This document shows, piece by piece, positions 9,870-19,113 of a stretch of DNA of 64,000 nucleotides. The notes beneath the pieces are model-generated. The model worked only from the letters and a program-made list of their open reading frames with translations. It was not told the origin of the DNA and ran no database searches. The stretch lies in contig NZ_ONER01000001.1 in assembly GCF_900316895.1 (NCBI RefSeq), forward strand, positions 38,363 through 102,362. The letters are read 5' to 3'. Position 1 is the stretch's first letter. Every line of letters begins with the position of its first letter. Origin of the DNA: an uncultured Methanobrevibacter sp. (GTDB taxonomy: Archaea; Methanobacteriota; Methanobacteria; Methanobacteriales; Methanobacteriaceae). Position numbers and translations under genes: made by a program.

Positions 9870-11534
9870 TTAAAAATCAGAGGGATTATAAACATTTATT
9901 CCAGAAACATGATATATTTTAAGATTTAAAATCATACGAAGGTACTCGGAAATGAAAAACATGAATTCATCACCTTGTTTAAAGTTAAATGCATTGAAAT
10001 TAATTTTTTCATAAATATCTCTTCTTAAATATGAACAAGAAAATGGAGAATGCATTAATTCTAAAATTTCCCCATTAAAAAATATTGGCATTTGGAAAAT
10101 ATTATCATAAGGAGCAATATCTAACCAATAGTCATCATGTGCATGAGGCGCATATTTTTTAATCAAAGGAGAATCTTTAATTAATTGATTAGAAACAATT
10201 AATCCACAATTTGGCAAATCATATGCATATTTTTGCATTAATTCAATCGATCCAGCTGTTAAAATTGAATTTTGATTTAAAATTAAAATATCTGAATTTG
10301 GATTAGAAGCTTGAATTCCATTAATTAGTGCATCTGAAAATCCTAAATTATTTTTTTCAGTTATTATTGTCGCATTTTTCTTAAATTTTTCAATTGATAT
10401 ATTTAGATTATTATTTGAAATAATAATTTTAATATTTTCTAAATTCAGTGATAAAATTGAATTTATACATTCCTCTAAATTAATATCATTATCATAAATC
10501 GGGATAATTATATCAACATCTTTATTTAATTTATTTTGCTCATCTGAAAAATTTTGATGATTATTTTCATAAACCTTTTCCCTATTAGCAGGAGTTGTTT
10601 CTAATTTACGATTATCAGCCACTTTTAAATAGTACTTTGATAATAAAAATGGAATTGAGTATATTTTATAATATTTATTTATTTTCAATATCAAATCCCA
10701 ATCTTCACCTATCGCCAAATCTTCATCAAAACCAGAGACTTTTTCAAGCACTTCTTTTTTGTGAACAAAACAATTAATATCAATGTAATTTTGATTAAAG
10801 AGTAATGATTTATTCAAATGTCCAAATAACACCTGAGATAACTTTGAATCATAAAAATTATATCTTTTTTGAGCTGAATAAATTGCACCCGCATCTGGAA
10901 ACTCAATAAAAGCACCAACTGAGGCTTTAAGATAATCTTTATCAAAAAGATTGTCAGAATCTAAATAAGCAATGTAATCTCCATTAACTTCATTTAATGC
11001 AATATTTCTAGCCCCTGATGCATCTTTGTTCTCAGCATTATATAATATATTGACTTTTTCGTGAGAAATCTTCTTTAACAATTCTGTAGTTCCATCAGTA
11101 CTTGCATCATCAACTATGATTAACTCAAAATTTTCATATGATTGAGATAAAACAGAATTTATAGCATTCATTACTACCTCTTTTCGATTAAATACTGGCA
11201 TTATAACTGAAATTAAAGGTTTATTAATTAATTTATCAACTTTTGAACATAAATAATCCCCAATTAATTCCATAAATTTAAAGCAATACATTTGATTATC
11301 TGTAAAAGGAGCATTTATAAATGGGGCATAATATGAACTGATTAAAAAACTATTAAAATCAAAATTTGATTCATGATTTTTAATTTCATTATCCTTAATG
11401 ATTTTTTTAAGTTCTGAAATTTCATTATTTAAATTTTTTTGATTTTTAATTAAATTTTCATATTCATTTTTATAAAAATTATACTTATCACTTCTATTTA
11501 GAATTTTTTCCTTATACTTTTTAGAAAATTTCAT
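9870..11534 (-). CDS. Coiled coil plus two GT2 glycosyltransferase domains
   Basis: A 554-residue cytoplasmic protein. Residues 1-50 are a Lys/Asn-rich coiled coil. About 105-310 form a GT2 domain (ISVIMPVFNR, IIVDDASTDGT, AYLDSDN as the metal-binding DxD region, GEDWDLILK). About 340-554 form a second GT-A-like domain (DIIIPIYDN, NNLGFSDALING, ILNQNS) whose DxD is replaced by NQN, so it may be less active or use another mechanism. GT2 enzymes add sugars from nucleotide donors to growing glycans. GGAG lies seven bases before the ATG; the gap to the preceding gene is 15 bases, so they are co-transcribed. Confidence 0.85.
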   Translation of the reverse strand: MKFSKKYKEKILNRSDKYNFYKNEYENLIKNQKNLNNEISELKKIIKDNEIKNHESNFDFNSFLISSYYAPFINAPFTDNQMYCFKFMELIGDYLCSKVDKLINKPLISVIMPVFNRKEVVMNAINSVLSQSYENFELIIVDDASTDGTTELLKKISHEKVNILYNAENKDASGARNIALNEVNGDYIAYLDSDNLFDKDYLKASVGAFIEFPDAGAIYSAQKRYNFYDSKLSQVLFGHLNKSLLFNQNYIDINCFVHKKEVLEKVSGFDEDLAIGEDWDLILKINKYYKIYSIPFLLSKYYLKVADNRKLETTPANREKVYENNHQNFSDEQNKLNKDVDIIIPIYDNDINLEECINSILSLNLENIKIIISNNNLNISIEKFKKNATIITEKNNLGFSDALINGIQASNPNSDILILNQNSILTAGSIELMQKYAYDLPNCGLIVSNQLIKDSPLIKKYAPHAHDDYWLDIAPYDNIFQMPIFFNGEILELMHSPFSCSYLRRDIYEKINFNAFNFKQGDEFMFFISEYLRMILNLKIYHVSGINVYNPSDF

Positions 11535-11549
11535 ATTAAAACTCCATGA

Positions 11550-12683
11550 TTAAATTAAATTTTTTAACTCTGACAATATCTCATCCACCCGATTATCAAA
11601 AGTATGATTTTTAAGAACAATTTTTTTTCCTTTTTCTGCTATTTTAATTCTTTCTTCATCATGATTTAGATAATATTCCAATTTACTATTTAAATAGTCA
11701 ACACCTTCATAAGTTACAACACTACCTTCAAATAATGTTTCGGCAGATGGAATTTTATCAGATATTACAAAAGTTCCGCATGCAAGTGCATCAAAAAGTC
11801 TATTTGACGGAAAATCCAATTCCCTCATAGTTTCCCAGTGATCATTTAATAGTATTTTACAAGATGAATAATATTTATGCAATTCTTCATTAGGAATAAA
11901 ATATCCTTTTACATATCTCTCATCAATGAATTCCGGCCAACCTCTACCATAAACTGCTACATCAAAATCAGTGCCCATAATATCTTTTATAATTTCTCTA
12001 TAAACACCTCTTGTTGAGCCTACAAATAAAATATCCTCAGTTAGAGAATCATCATACTCAGGATAAAAAATATCCGGATCAGTGCATTGCAATAAAGGCT
12101 TTATAATAGTATTGACATTTTTACTTAAGTTTTCAGCATATTTAATTGAAGAAATGAAACAAATATCATATTTTTCATATTCTTCTTTTGTAACCTTTTC
12201 AGGGTCATAAATATTCCACATAATGTTAATTGAATCATAACTTGGGTCCCATTCATATTTTCCCCTTAAAAAGAAATTAATATCCACATCAACACTTGTA
12301 TCATACCAATTTTCTCGTTCATGAATCAAAACATTAAAACCCTTTTTTTCAAATGATTTTTTTAAAGCAACAGCAAAAAAATAATCTCCCCAATGATGAT
12401 GGCCAACAGGATTAGGAGTTTTAATTGCTATTGTTAAATCAGAATATTCTTCATCGATAAGTTTTTTCATGATAATTGGCTTTGAAAATTTTCCTAATCT
12501 TTTCTGCAACTTAATAATTTCATCATAAGAGCTTGATAAATTCTTATTTAAGATAGTATTTTCATTTTTAAGTTTCTTTATCTCTTTAATACTTTTTTTG
12601 TATTTCTTTCCAATTTTTTCATAATTATTTTTATAATAGTTATAACTGTTACTTTTATCCAATAATTTATCTACAAACTTCAT
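11550..12683 (-). CDS. CgeB-like glycosyltransferase (GT-B fold)
   Basis: 377 residues. An N-terminal coiled coil (1-65) is followed by a GT-B-like pair of domains. The second contains ILFVGSTRGVYREI, AVYGRGWPEF, LLNDHWETMRELDFPSNRLFDALACGTFVISD and an ERIKIAEKGKKIVL tail, as in CgeB-type glycosyltransferases (Glyco_trans_1_2). It probably transfers a sugar during assembly of the glycan made by this operon. AAGGT lies upstream of the ATG, and the next gene starts nine bases away. Donor and acceptor cannot be read from the sequence. Confidence 0.8.
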   Translation of the reverse strand: MKFVDKLLDKSNSYNYYKNNYEKIGKKYKKSIKEIKKLKNENTILNKNLSSSYDEIIKLQKRLGKFSKPIIMKKLIDEEYSDLTIAIKTPNPVGHHHWGDYFFAVALKKSFEKKGFNVLIHERENWYDTSVDVDINFFLRGKYEWDPSYDSINIMWNIYDPEKVTKEEYEKYDICFISSIKYAENLSKNVNTIIKPLLQCTDPDIFYPEYDDSLTEDILFVGSTRGVYREIIKDIMGTDFDVAVYGRGWPEFIDERYVKGYFIPNEELHKYYSSCKILLNDHWETMRELDFPSNRLFDALACGTFVISDKIPSAETLFEGSVVTYEGVDYLNSKLEYYLNHDEERIKIAEKGKKIVLKNHTFDNRVDEILSELKNLI

Positions 12684-12692
12684 AATACTACC

Positions 12693-14525
12693 TTAATAAT
12701 TATTTAATTCAATTAAAATTTCTGGAAATTGATTTAAAACATTTTGAAATTGAATATCATTTTTTCCACTTTTATTTATCTCCCATAATGTAGTTTCATC
12801 TAAGATACCTAATTCACGTGCTATATTTACATAACATAATAAATGCATTGGCTTTTCAATTGCATAAATTTTTGTTTTATTTAAAATAGCCATTGCCCAA
12901 AACCAAATATCATCTCCAGAAGGACATAATTTCAAAAATAATTCTTCATCAAATATGTTATCATTTAAGGAATTAGGAACAAATAATGTTCCTCCAGCAC
13001 CTGTTGGAAGATTCAAATAAGATGGATCCTGTTCACTATAATTTAATTTCCAATTTAGATAACTATCAATTTTATTATTATTAATTTGTATTTTTCTTGA
13101 TCTTGCAGATATTATGGAATTAGGATGCTTTTTATGTGCATCCCACATATTTTTTAACCAGTCTTTTGGGTAAAATATATCATCATCTGCAGTTACAATT
13201 ATATCATTAGGATACTCTTTAAGAGCAGGAATTAATTTTTTATAAGATTTAATATCTTCACACCATTTTATTGTTAAACCATTTTTTTTAAGTTCCAATA
13301 CCTCTTTTGGAATATCATTTTCCTTATTTGGAAACTGTTCTTCAGCTAACCACAAAACCAATATATTTGGTTTCAAACTTTGAGTTAATAATGAGTATAA
13401 ACAGTAATGTAAATCATACATTCGTTCAGGAAATGAAGTTAATGATACAATTAATAACCTAGAATCATTGTTTTTATCAATACCCATTTCATCAAAATTA
13501 TTAATTTTAGGTAATATCTTCTTTTTATTAATATAGTTTAATTCTGAATTTTGAGTTTGATTAAACTTTTCAAATGTCTCATATTTTTCAAAATTAATAA
13601 CATGTATATAAAATTTATGCAATCTAAAACTCAAATTTTTAAGTACATCATAATTTAGTCTCAAATTAAGAAAATATGACCTCATCATTTCATAATATTC
13701 CTTTTTTAATTCAATTGACGATTTTTTAAGATTTTCATAAGATTGTAATAAAGCAAATTCTAGAAAATTTAACTTAAATTCCTTTTGAGAATGATTTTCA
13801 TTTAATAGTTGTTTTACAATATCAATTATATTAAATATTTCTAATCTACTATTATTTTTAGTTTGAACTGAATTTTCATTTAATTTATTATAGTTATATA
13901 AAATTTCCGGCAAATAAGAAACATATTTAGCAAATAACATTGTTTTAATATGAAATGGGATATCTTCAAACATTCTAATAGAATTTGGAAATTGAATATT
14001 ATGTTTTTTTAAAAAAGAAGTTTTATACAATTTAGACCAAACAACAAACATATTATTCATAACTAATTGTTTATTATAATTATAATCAAAAACAAAATCA
14101 TCATAATTCACATTTTTATCAATAGGTAAATAGATTCTTTTATGAAACTGATTATTTGTCCTATGTTCAATTGCATTAAATAATACTACTTCAGAACCAT
14201 TAAAAATAGCATTATTGTAAACTTTTTCCAAACAATCAAGTTCAATCCAATCATCAGCATCCACAAATGTTAAATAATCACCTTGAGCTAATTCAATACC
14301 ATTATTTCTACTTTGTGAAGGCCCTAAATTTTCTTGTGAAACAACAATAATCCGTTTATCATTGTTAGAATATTGATTGAGAATTTCTAATGAAGAATCA
14401 GAGGATCCATCATCAATACAAATTATTTCTATATCCTCAAATGTCTGATTAATGATGCTGTCCAAACATTTTTCCAAATATTTCTCAACATTATAAACTG
14501 GAATGATAACAGAAATTTTTACCAT
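12693..14525 (-). CDS. Two-domain GT2 glycosyltransferase
   Basis: 610 residues. Residues 1-230 are a classic GT2 domain (ISVIIPVYNVEKYL, IICIDDGSSDSS, TFVDADDW). A linker follows, then a second GT-A-like domain from about 355 to 605 (LIVSLTSFPERM, IVTADDDIFYP with a DDD metal site, PTGAGGTLFVP, CPSGDDIWFWAMA). The second domain resembles a family found in capsule and O-antigen clusters with no assigned donor. The protein may add two different sugars in sequence. AGGAGAT is well placed before the ATG. It is separated by 17 bases from the coiled-coil gene upstream. Confidence 0.85.
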   Translation of the reverse strand: MVKISVIIPVYNVEKYLEKCLDSIINQTFEDIEIICIDDGSSDSSLEILNQYSNNDKRIIVVSQENLGPSQSRNNGIELAQGDYLTFVDADDWIELDCLEKVYNNAIFNGSEVVLFNAIEHRTNNQFHKRIYLPIDKNVNYDDFVFDYNYNKQLVMNNMFVVWSKLYKTSFLKKHNIQFPNSIRMFEDIPFHIKTMLFAKYVSYLPEILYNYNKLNENSVQTKNNSRLEIFNIIDIVKQLLNENHSQKEFKLNFLEFALLQSYENLKKSSIELKKEYYEMMRSYFLNLRLNYDVLKNLSFRLHKFYIHVINFEKYETFEKFNQTQNSELNYINKKKILPKINNFDEMGIDKNNDSRLLIVSLTSFPERMYDLHYCLYSLLTQSLKPNILVLWLAEEQFPNKENDIPKEVLELKKNGLTIKWCEDIKSYKKLIPALKEYPNDIIVTADDDIFYPKDWLKNMWDAHKKHPNSIISARSRKIQINNNKIDSYLNWKLNYSEQDPSYLNLPTGAGGTLFVPNSLNDNIFDEELFLKLCPSGDDIWFWAMAILNKTKIYAIEKPMHLLCYVNIARELGILDETTLWEINKSGKNDIQFQNVLNQFPEILIELNNY

Positions 14526-14542
14526 TTAAATCTCCTAAAATA

Positions 14543-14866
14543 CTATTTTCTGAAAATTCTAAAAAGTTTTCTTAAAGGACTAGTGATTTTCCAACTAGTA
14601 GATGATTTTAGTTCTTTATTTTCATTTTTAACTTTTTTTAAATCTTTTTTTAGAGATTTAAGTTCCTTATTTTTCTTTTTAATATCTCTTTTAAGAGAAT
14701 TTATTTTTTTATTTTTTTCATTAATCTGGCTCTCTAAAACAAATAAATATTCCTTAGTATTATTTGAAACAAATTTTAATTCATCTAATTGAACTTCCAA
14801 ATCCTCAATGATTTTTTCATTTTCTAAAAGTTTATCATGAACATTACAATCATCGTCTAAAGTCAT
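14543..14866 (-). CDS. Free-standing coiled coil with SWKxTxPLR tail
   Basis: A 107-residue protein that is almost entirely a Lys/Glu-rich coiled coil (about 10-85), ending in TSWKITSPLRKLFRIF. The same coiled coil plus SWKxTxPLR tail ends two glycosyltransferases in this window (16941-19025 and 36974-38350). Here it stands alone behind its own strong ribosome site (AAGGAGAA). It has no catalytic domain. I infer a scaffold or membrane-docking partner for the operon's transferases, or a remnant of a longer transferase. No function is established. Confidence 0.75.
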   Translation of the reverse strand: MTLDDDCNVHDKLLENEKIIEDLEVQLDELKFVSNNTKEYLFVLESQINEKNKKINSLKRDIKKKNKELKSLKKDLKKVKNENKELKSSTSWKITSPLRKLFRIFRK

Positions 14867-14941
14867 TTAAATTCTCCTTAAAACTAATAAATAATATATT
14901 TTTAATAGTATTAATATTTATTATATTTCAAAAACATTGAT

Positions 14942-16483
14942 TTAATAGTATTTTGCGATTAAAGAAAATATCATTGAAACAATAAAAACTAATATCAAAA
15001 CAAAAATGTAATGATCATATTCATTTTTTTCAATTTTATTAAGATTTAAAGAAAATACAATAGGCAATAGAGCAAATAATGGTAAGAAATATCTGGTATG
15101 TACTCCAGTAATAGTTAAACTACCTGCAGGTGACCATGATAATAATTGCACAATATATGTTCCGAAATATATCACAATAAAAGTTAGTAATGCTCCGAAT
15201 CTGAATTTTGAATTAATTTTTTCACCAATTGGATAAGTGAAACAAATTACAAGCAATGATACCAATATAAACAATGATATCAATTCAGAAGCATTATAAA
15301 CTCCGCCTTCAATGGTATATGCATAAAAACTAAAAAATCCATTGAAAATATAACTAAAGCTATATAAAATATTTATAAATACATTAAAAATATTTAATGG
15401 ATCAGATAATAAAAAATTCATTTGATTAGCTATACTCACATTATTTTGAGTAATATATGTTGCCCTCCATGAATGAACTAATGCAGGAGTTGCATAAGAC
15501 TTACTCCACAACACTCCAATCAATCCAACTGTAATTAAACCAATTAAACAATAGATATAATAATTTTTTTGCTTAAAATTATTCTTTGGCAAAAAGAACA
15601 ATAATAAAATTAAAGCTAGATAAGGCAACTTACATAACCCGGTAAGCAAAGATAAAATGGAAATAATAAAAATTTCTTTTATTCCAAACTCATTTTTATA
15701 CATGTATATAAAATAAGAAATTGTCAAAATACCTAATCCTGCAACTACAGAATCTATACTTACTGAAAATGCCTGAAACAAACAAACCGGCAAACATGCA
15801 ATAAAAAACAAAGGCATTTTAAATAAAGGTGCTTTTTTGATTGCATAAGCAACTATTGTTGAATATAATAAGCTATTAAAAATTCTTGCAAGCCACAACA
15901 TCCAAATTACATTTAAATCCAATAATTTAGCGATGAAAATCCCCAATCCTGAGAATAGATATCCAAAAAATGGGTTTTGTTCAAAGGCCGAAGAAACTTC
16001 AACTAGAGTATTATTAATCTTACCGGTATCTCCATTAACTTCAAAAACAGTTTTATCTATAGAGTGAACGAAAAAACCTGGGATACTATCAATTGTTTTA
16101 AATGAACCATTGACATATTCCGGAAATAAAATTCCTCTTGAAGTCAATTCAGCACGTGTAAAATGTTCCCCTTCATCTGAAACCGAATCGATTGGAATAA
16201 CAAATGAAGTTATTAATCCAAACAGCAACAAGACAATAAAAACAGTTTTATATAGTTCTTTATCATTGTTATGTCCCTGATAATAACTTATCAAAATAAT
16301 GCCCAATATTGAGAGAAAAATTAAAGCAAAAAATTCCATTTTAGGATGATTATAATTTTTGACAGTCATCAAAGATAATGAACATAACATTACTAAAACT
16401 AAAAATAAAATCCAATATTTCTTGGATTTAAAGAAATTATCTTTAAAAGAACTTAATTTAAATTTTAACATTTTATTTTTCAT
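14942..16483 (-). CDS. DUF2142 family membrane protein of glycan clusters
   Basis: A 513-residue polytopic membrane protein with about twelve hydrophobic segments. The first extracytoplasmic loop has DSVSDEGEHFTRAELTSRG, matching the DExxHFxRA pattern of DUF2142, a family often found in surface-polysaccharide loci and related in layout to GT-C transferases. It could transfer a lipid-linked sugar or have a transport role; neither is proven. The ATG at 16483 with AAGGT upstream is preferred over a TTG at 16495. It is the first gene of the operon running down to 7998. Confidence 0.75.
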   Translation of the reverse strand: MKNKMLKFKLSSFKDNFFKSKKYWILFLVLVMLCSLSLMTVKNYNHPKMEFFALIFLSILGIILISYYQGHNNDKELYKTVFIVLLLFGLITSFVIPIDSVSDEGEHFTRAELTSRGILFPEYVNGSFKTIDSIPGFFVHSIDKTVFEVNGDTGKINNTLVEVSSAFEQNPFFGYLFSGLGIFIAKLLDLNVIWMLWLARIFNSLLYSTIVAYAIKKAPLFKMPLFFIACLPVCLFQAFSVSIDSVVAGLGILTISYFIYMYKNEFGIKEIFIISILSLLTGLCKLPYLALILLLFFLPKNNFKQKNYYIYCLIGLITVGLIGVLWSKSYATPALVHSWRATYITQNNVSIANQMNFLLSDPLNIFNVFINILYSFSYIFNGFFSFYAYTIEGGVYNASELISLFILVSLLVICFTYPIGEKINSKFRFGALLTFIVIYFGTYIVQLLSWSPAGSLTITGVHTRYFLPLFALLPIVFSLNLNKIEKNEYDHYIFVLILVFIVSMIFSLIAKYY

Positions 16484-16940
16484 AACAACCTTCAAAATTA
16501 TTAATATTCAAGAACCTTGAATTCATAACATTTTGTATATCTTCATAAACTATCTCAACTTATATTGAATTTACATTCATACAGGAACTGCATAACATTT
16601 GGATATTGCCTTATAATCAAATTCAAAATACTGATGAGATTAAAACCTATTGAATGTATATATTCTTTATTGAATATAAATTTTTAGTTTTAAGAATTAA
16701 TTATAAGTAAAACTAAAAGAATTGAACAATATAACTAATTAACAGAAAAAATACTGCATTAAAATTAATGAGGAAAATAAAATTAATTGATTTTAACAGG
16801 ATCGATATTCATTTTAATAGACATTTGTTAATTCGGAAAAAATCTGTCTATTAAATCTAGTAATAATCCTATTTTTCTCAAAACTGTTTTTATTAAAGAT
16901 AAGTCATATATTTTCATGTGGTTTAAAGTACAATTAAAAT
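16484..16940. other. AT-rich intergenic region with palindrome and a small coding-like frame
   Basis: A perfect 15-base inverted repeat (TTCAAG-AAC-CTTGAA, 16507-16521) lies 24 bases before the DUF2142 start. A 29-codon minus-strand frame (16828-16917, starting MKIYDLSLIKTVLRK) has protein-like composition but no ribosome site; it may be a gene remnant. TATA-like sequence occurs around 16665-16685. No RNA gene was recognised. Confidence 0.4.
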
Positions 16941-19025
16941 TTAAATATTCTTTTTAAATTTCCTTAAAGGTTCTGTTAATTTCCAACTTTTAGAATTGAG
17001 AAGTGATTTATTCTCTTTTTTAAGCTTTTTATTTTGTTTTTTAAGTTTTTTATTATTCTTTTCTAATTTCTTATTTTTCTTTTTGAGTTTTTCATTATCC
17101 TTCGTCAGCTTGACTATATCCTTATTTAGTTTATTGCTTGTTTCCTCATAGAGTATTTTAAGATATTCAAATTTAAATTCCAAATAATCATCAATATTTA
17201 ATACTAAATCAAATTTAACATTATTTTTTGGAACAAATTTCTCATCAATTCTTGAAAATCTTTCTTTAGCCAATGCAAAATACTCCTGTGAGTCTGCAAT
17301 AATTATATAATACAATACATGATAAATAACAAATCGATAAAAATCTGATTCCAATTCTTCAAACATTCCTTCATTTTTAAGAATTTCTTCAACAATATCG
17401 ATGATTTTAAATATGCCAATACTGTTAGAAGACGTATGATTTACGGAATTTAGATTATCTAACCTATAATGATACAAGAATTCATTTACAAATGATATTT
17501 TTTGTGCCCGTATCATAGATTTTACATGAAACGGCACATCATCAAAAGCAATACCTACATCAAAACGAAAATCCTCATAGTTATCTAAAAATTCTTTTTT
17601 ATACAGTTTAGACCAAGGCGCATATCCTATATCAAAAACTATCTCTTTTACATCATGATAATTAAAAGAATACCTTTTGAAATTTTTATTTTTCAAAAGT
17701 TTATCAAGATTGAAATATGTACGTGAATTTGTAATCTTGTTATTTTCAATAACATTGGCTTTAAATATTACAATATCCGAATCATTGTATATTGCATTTT
17801 TATAAGTTTTTTCAAAGGCATCTAATTCAATTTGATCATCTGGGTCAAATAAATAAATATAATCACCTTTTGCTTCATCTAAAGCCCGATTCCTTGCAGA
17901 TCCACAACCGCCATTTTCCTTATTAATTACTTTTACACGTGAATCCCTTTTGGAAAAATCATTTAAAATTTCTAGGGAATTATCTGTAGACCCGTCATTA
18001 ACGCAAATTAGTTCAAAATCACTGAAAGTCTGATTTAACAGGCTATCAATTGAATTTTCGAGAAATTCAGATACATTATAAACAGGAATCAAAACAGATA
18101 TTCGAGGGTTATTTCTATCATTAAAATCAACAAGCTTTTTCATTTCTTCATTTTTCTCATGATAAAAATAGAAATTTTCTTCAAAATTTCTTAAAACATC
18201 AGGCTGGTCTTTAAAAATTTCCCTTGTAGCGTCTAAGATATCCTTTCCGCCTTCAACGCCCATCATCCTAATAAAATCCACCATTTCATATCTGAATTGA
18301 TGTCTAATTTTATCAAATTTCGAATCGGATAAATAATCAAATACCATTTTATAGTGCATCATATGGTCAAAGCGTTTTTTACGGGTATTGCACTGATTTG
18401 CGCCACTTACATAATAATATGCATAAAAATCAATAGGCACTGTATAAATTTCATTAATTTTAGATAAGATTTCAGCTAAAAAAACTGGGTCCTGTCCCCT
18501 TAACAAATCCGGAAAAGTTATCTGCTCATTTACAATGAGTTCCCTTTTAAAAATATTTTTATAAAAAGACCAGGGAATCCCATATTCTTCAGGTTTTATC
18601 TTTTTAAATTCAGTATAATAATCCAAATGAACAAATGGAGAAAATTCATCCTTGTCATTAATTAATTTTATATTACCTGAAACCATATCCGCATTATTTT
18701 TAATAGCTACATTATACAATTCCTCTAATGCAGCATTATCAACAAAAATATCATCCGCATCTAAAAAACCTATATAATCCCCTGTAGCTTCACTCATCCC
18801 GTAATTTCTTGCTTTACCTGATCCTTGATTTTCCTGTGATAATACTTTGATAAATTCATGTTCTTTGGCGAATTCATTTAAAATTTCTAATGAATCATCA
18901 GTTGACCCATCATTTACACATATAAGTTCAATATCTTTTAGTGTTTGATTGATTACAGTGTTAATAGATTTATCTAAACGGTCTGCATCATTAAAAACCG
19001 GCATAATAATTGAAACTTTAGTCAT
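16941..19025 (-). CDS. Tandem GT2 glycosyltransferase with coiled-coil SWKLT tail
   Basis: 694 residues with two complete GT2 domains. The first spans about 1-290 (VSIIMPVFND, CVNDGSTDDS, GFLDADD) and the second about 305-570 (ISVLIPVYNV, CVNDGSTDNS, YLFDPDDQIE). A Lys/Asn coiled coil (about 620-675) ends in SWKLTEPLRKFKK. Two transferase domains in one chain suggest addition of a two-sugar repeat to a surface glycan. The ATG at 19025 has a weak GGATGA site. It is transcribed divergently from the acyltransferase at 19114 and appears to be a single-gene unit. Confidence 0.88.
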   Translation of the reverse strand: MTKVSIIMPVFNDADRLDKSINTVINQTLKDIELICVNDGSTDDSLEILNEFAKEHEFIKVLSQENQGSGKARNYGMSEATGDYIGFLDADDIFVDNAALEELYNVAIKNNADMVSGNIKLINDKDEFSPFVHLDYYTEFKKIKPEEYGIPWSFYKNIFKRELIVNEQITFPDLLRGQDPVFLAEILSKINEIYTVPIDFYAYYYVSGANQCNTRKKRFDHMMHYKMVFDYLSDSKFDKIRHQFRYEMVDFIRMMGVEGGKDILDATREIFKDQPDVLRNFEENFYFYHEKNEEMKKLVDFNDRNNPRISVLIPVYNVSEFLENSIDSLLNQTFSDFELICVNDGSTDNSLEILNDFSKRDSRVKVINKENGGCGSARNRALDEAKGDYIYLFDPDDQIELDAFEKTYKNAIYNDSDIVIFKANVIENNKITNSRTYFNLDKLLKNKNFKRYSFNYHDVKEIVFDIGYAPWSKLYKKEFLDNYEDFRFDVGIAFDDVPFHVKSMIRAQKISFVNEFLYHYRLDNLNSVNHTSSNSIGIFKIIDIVEEILKNEGMFEELESDFYRFVIYHVLYYIIIADSQEYFALAKERFSRIDEKFVPKNNVKFDLVLNIDDYLEFKFEYLKILYEETSNKLNKDIVKLTKDNEKLKKKNKKLEKNNKKLKKQNKKLKKENKSLLNSKSWKLTEPLRKFKKNI

Positions 19026-19113
19026 TAATTCTCATCCAAAATTTTTTTTAAAAATATAAACATATATTTACTTTTTATTAAATATATATATTTAGTATTA
19101 AAAAGGTTAAATT
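19026..19113. promoter_or_regulatory. Divergent promoter region between GT2 and acyltransferase genes
   Basis: The 88-base gap holds TATA-like stretches readable on both strands (around 19048-19064 and 19078-19092). One probably serves the minus-strand GT2 gene and the other the plus-strand acyltransferase, so the two genes may be co-regulated. Confidence 0.45.
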
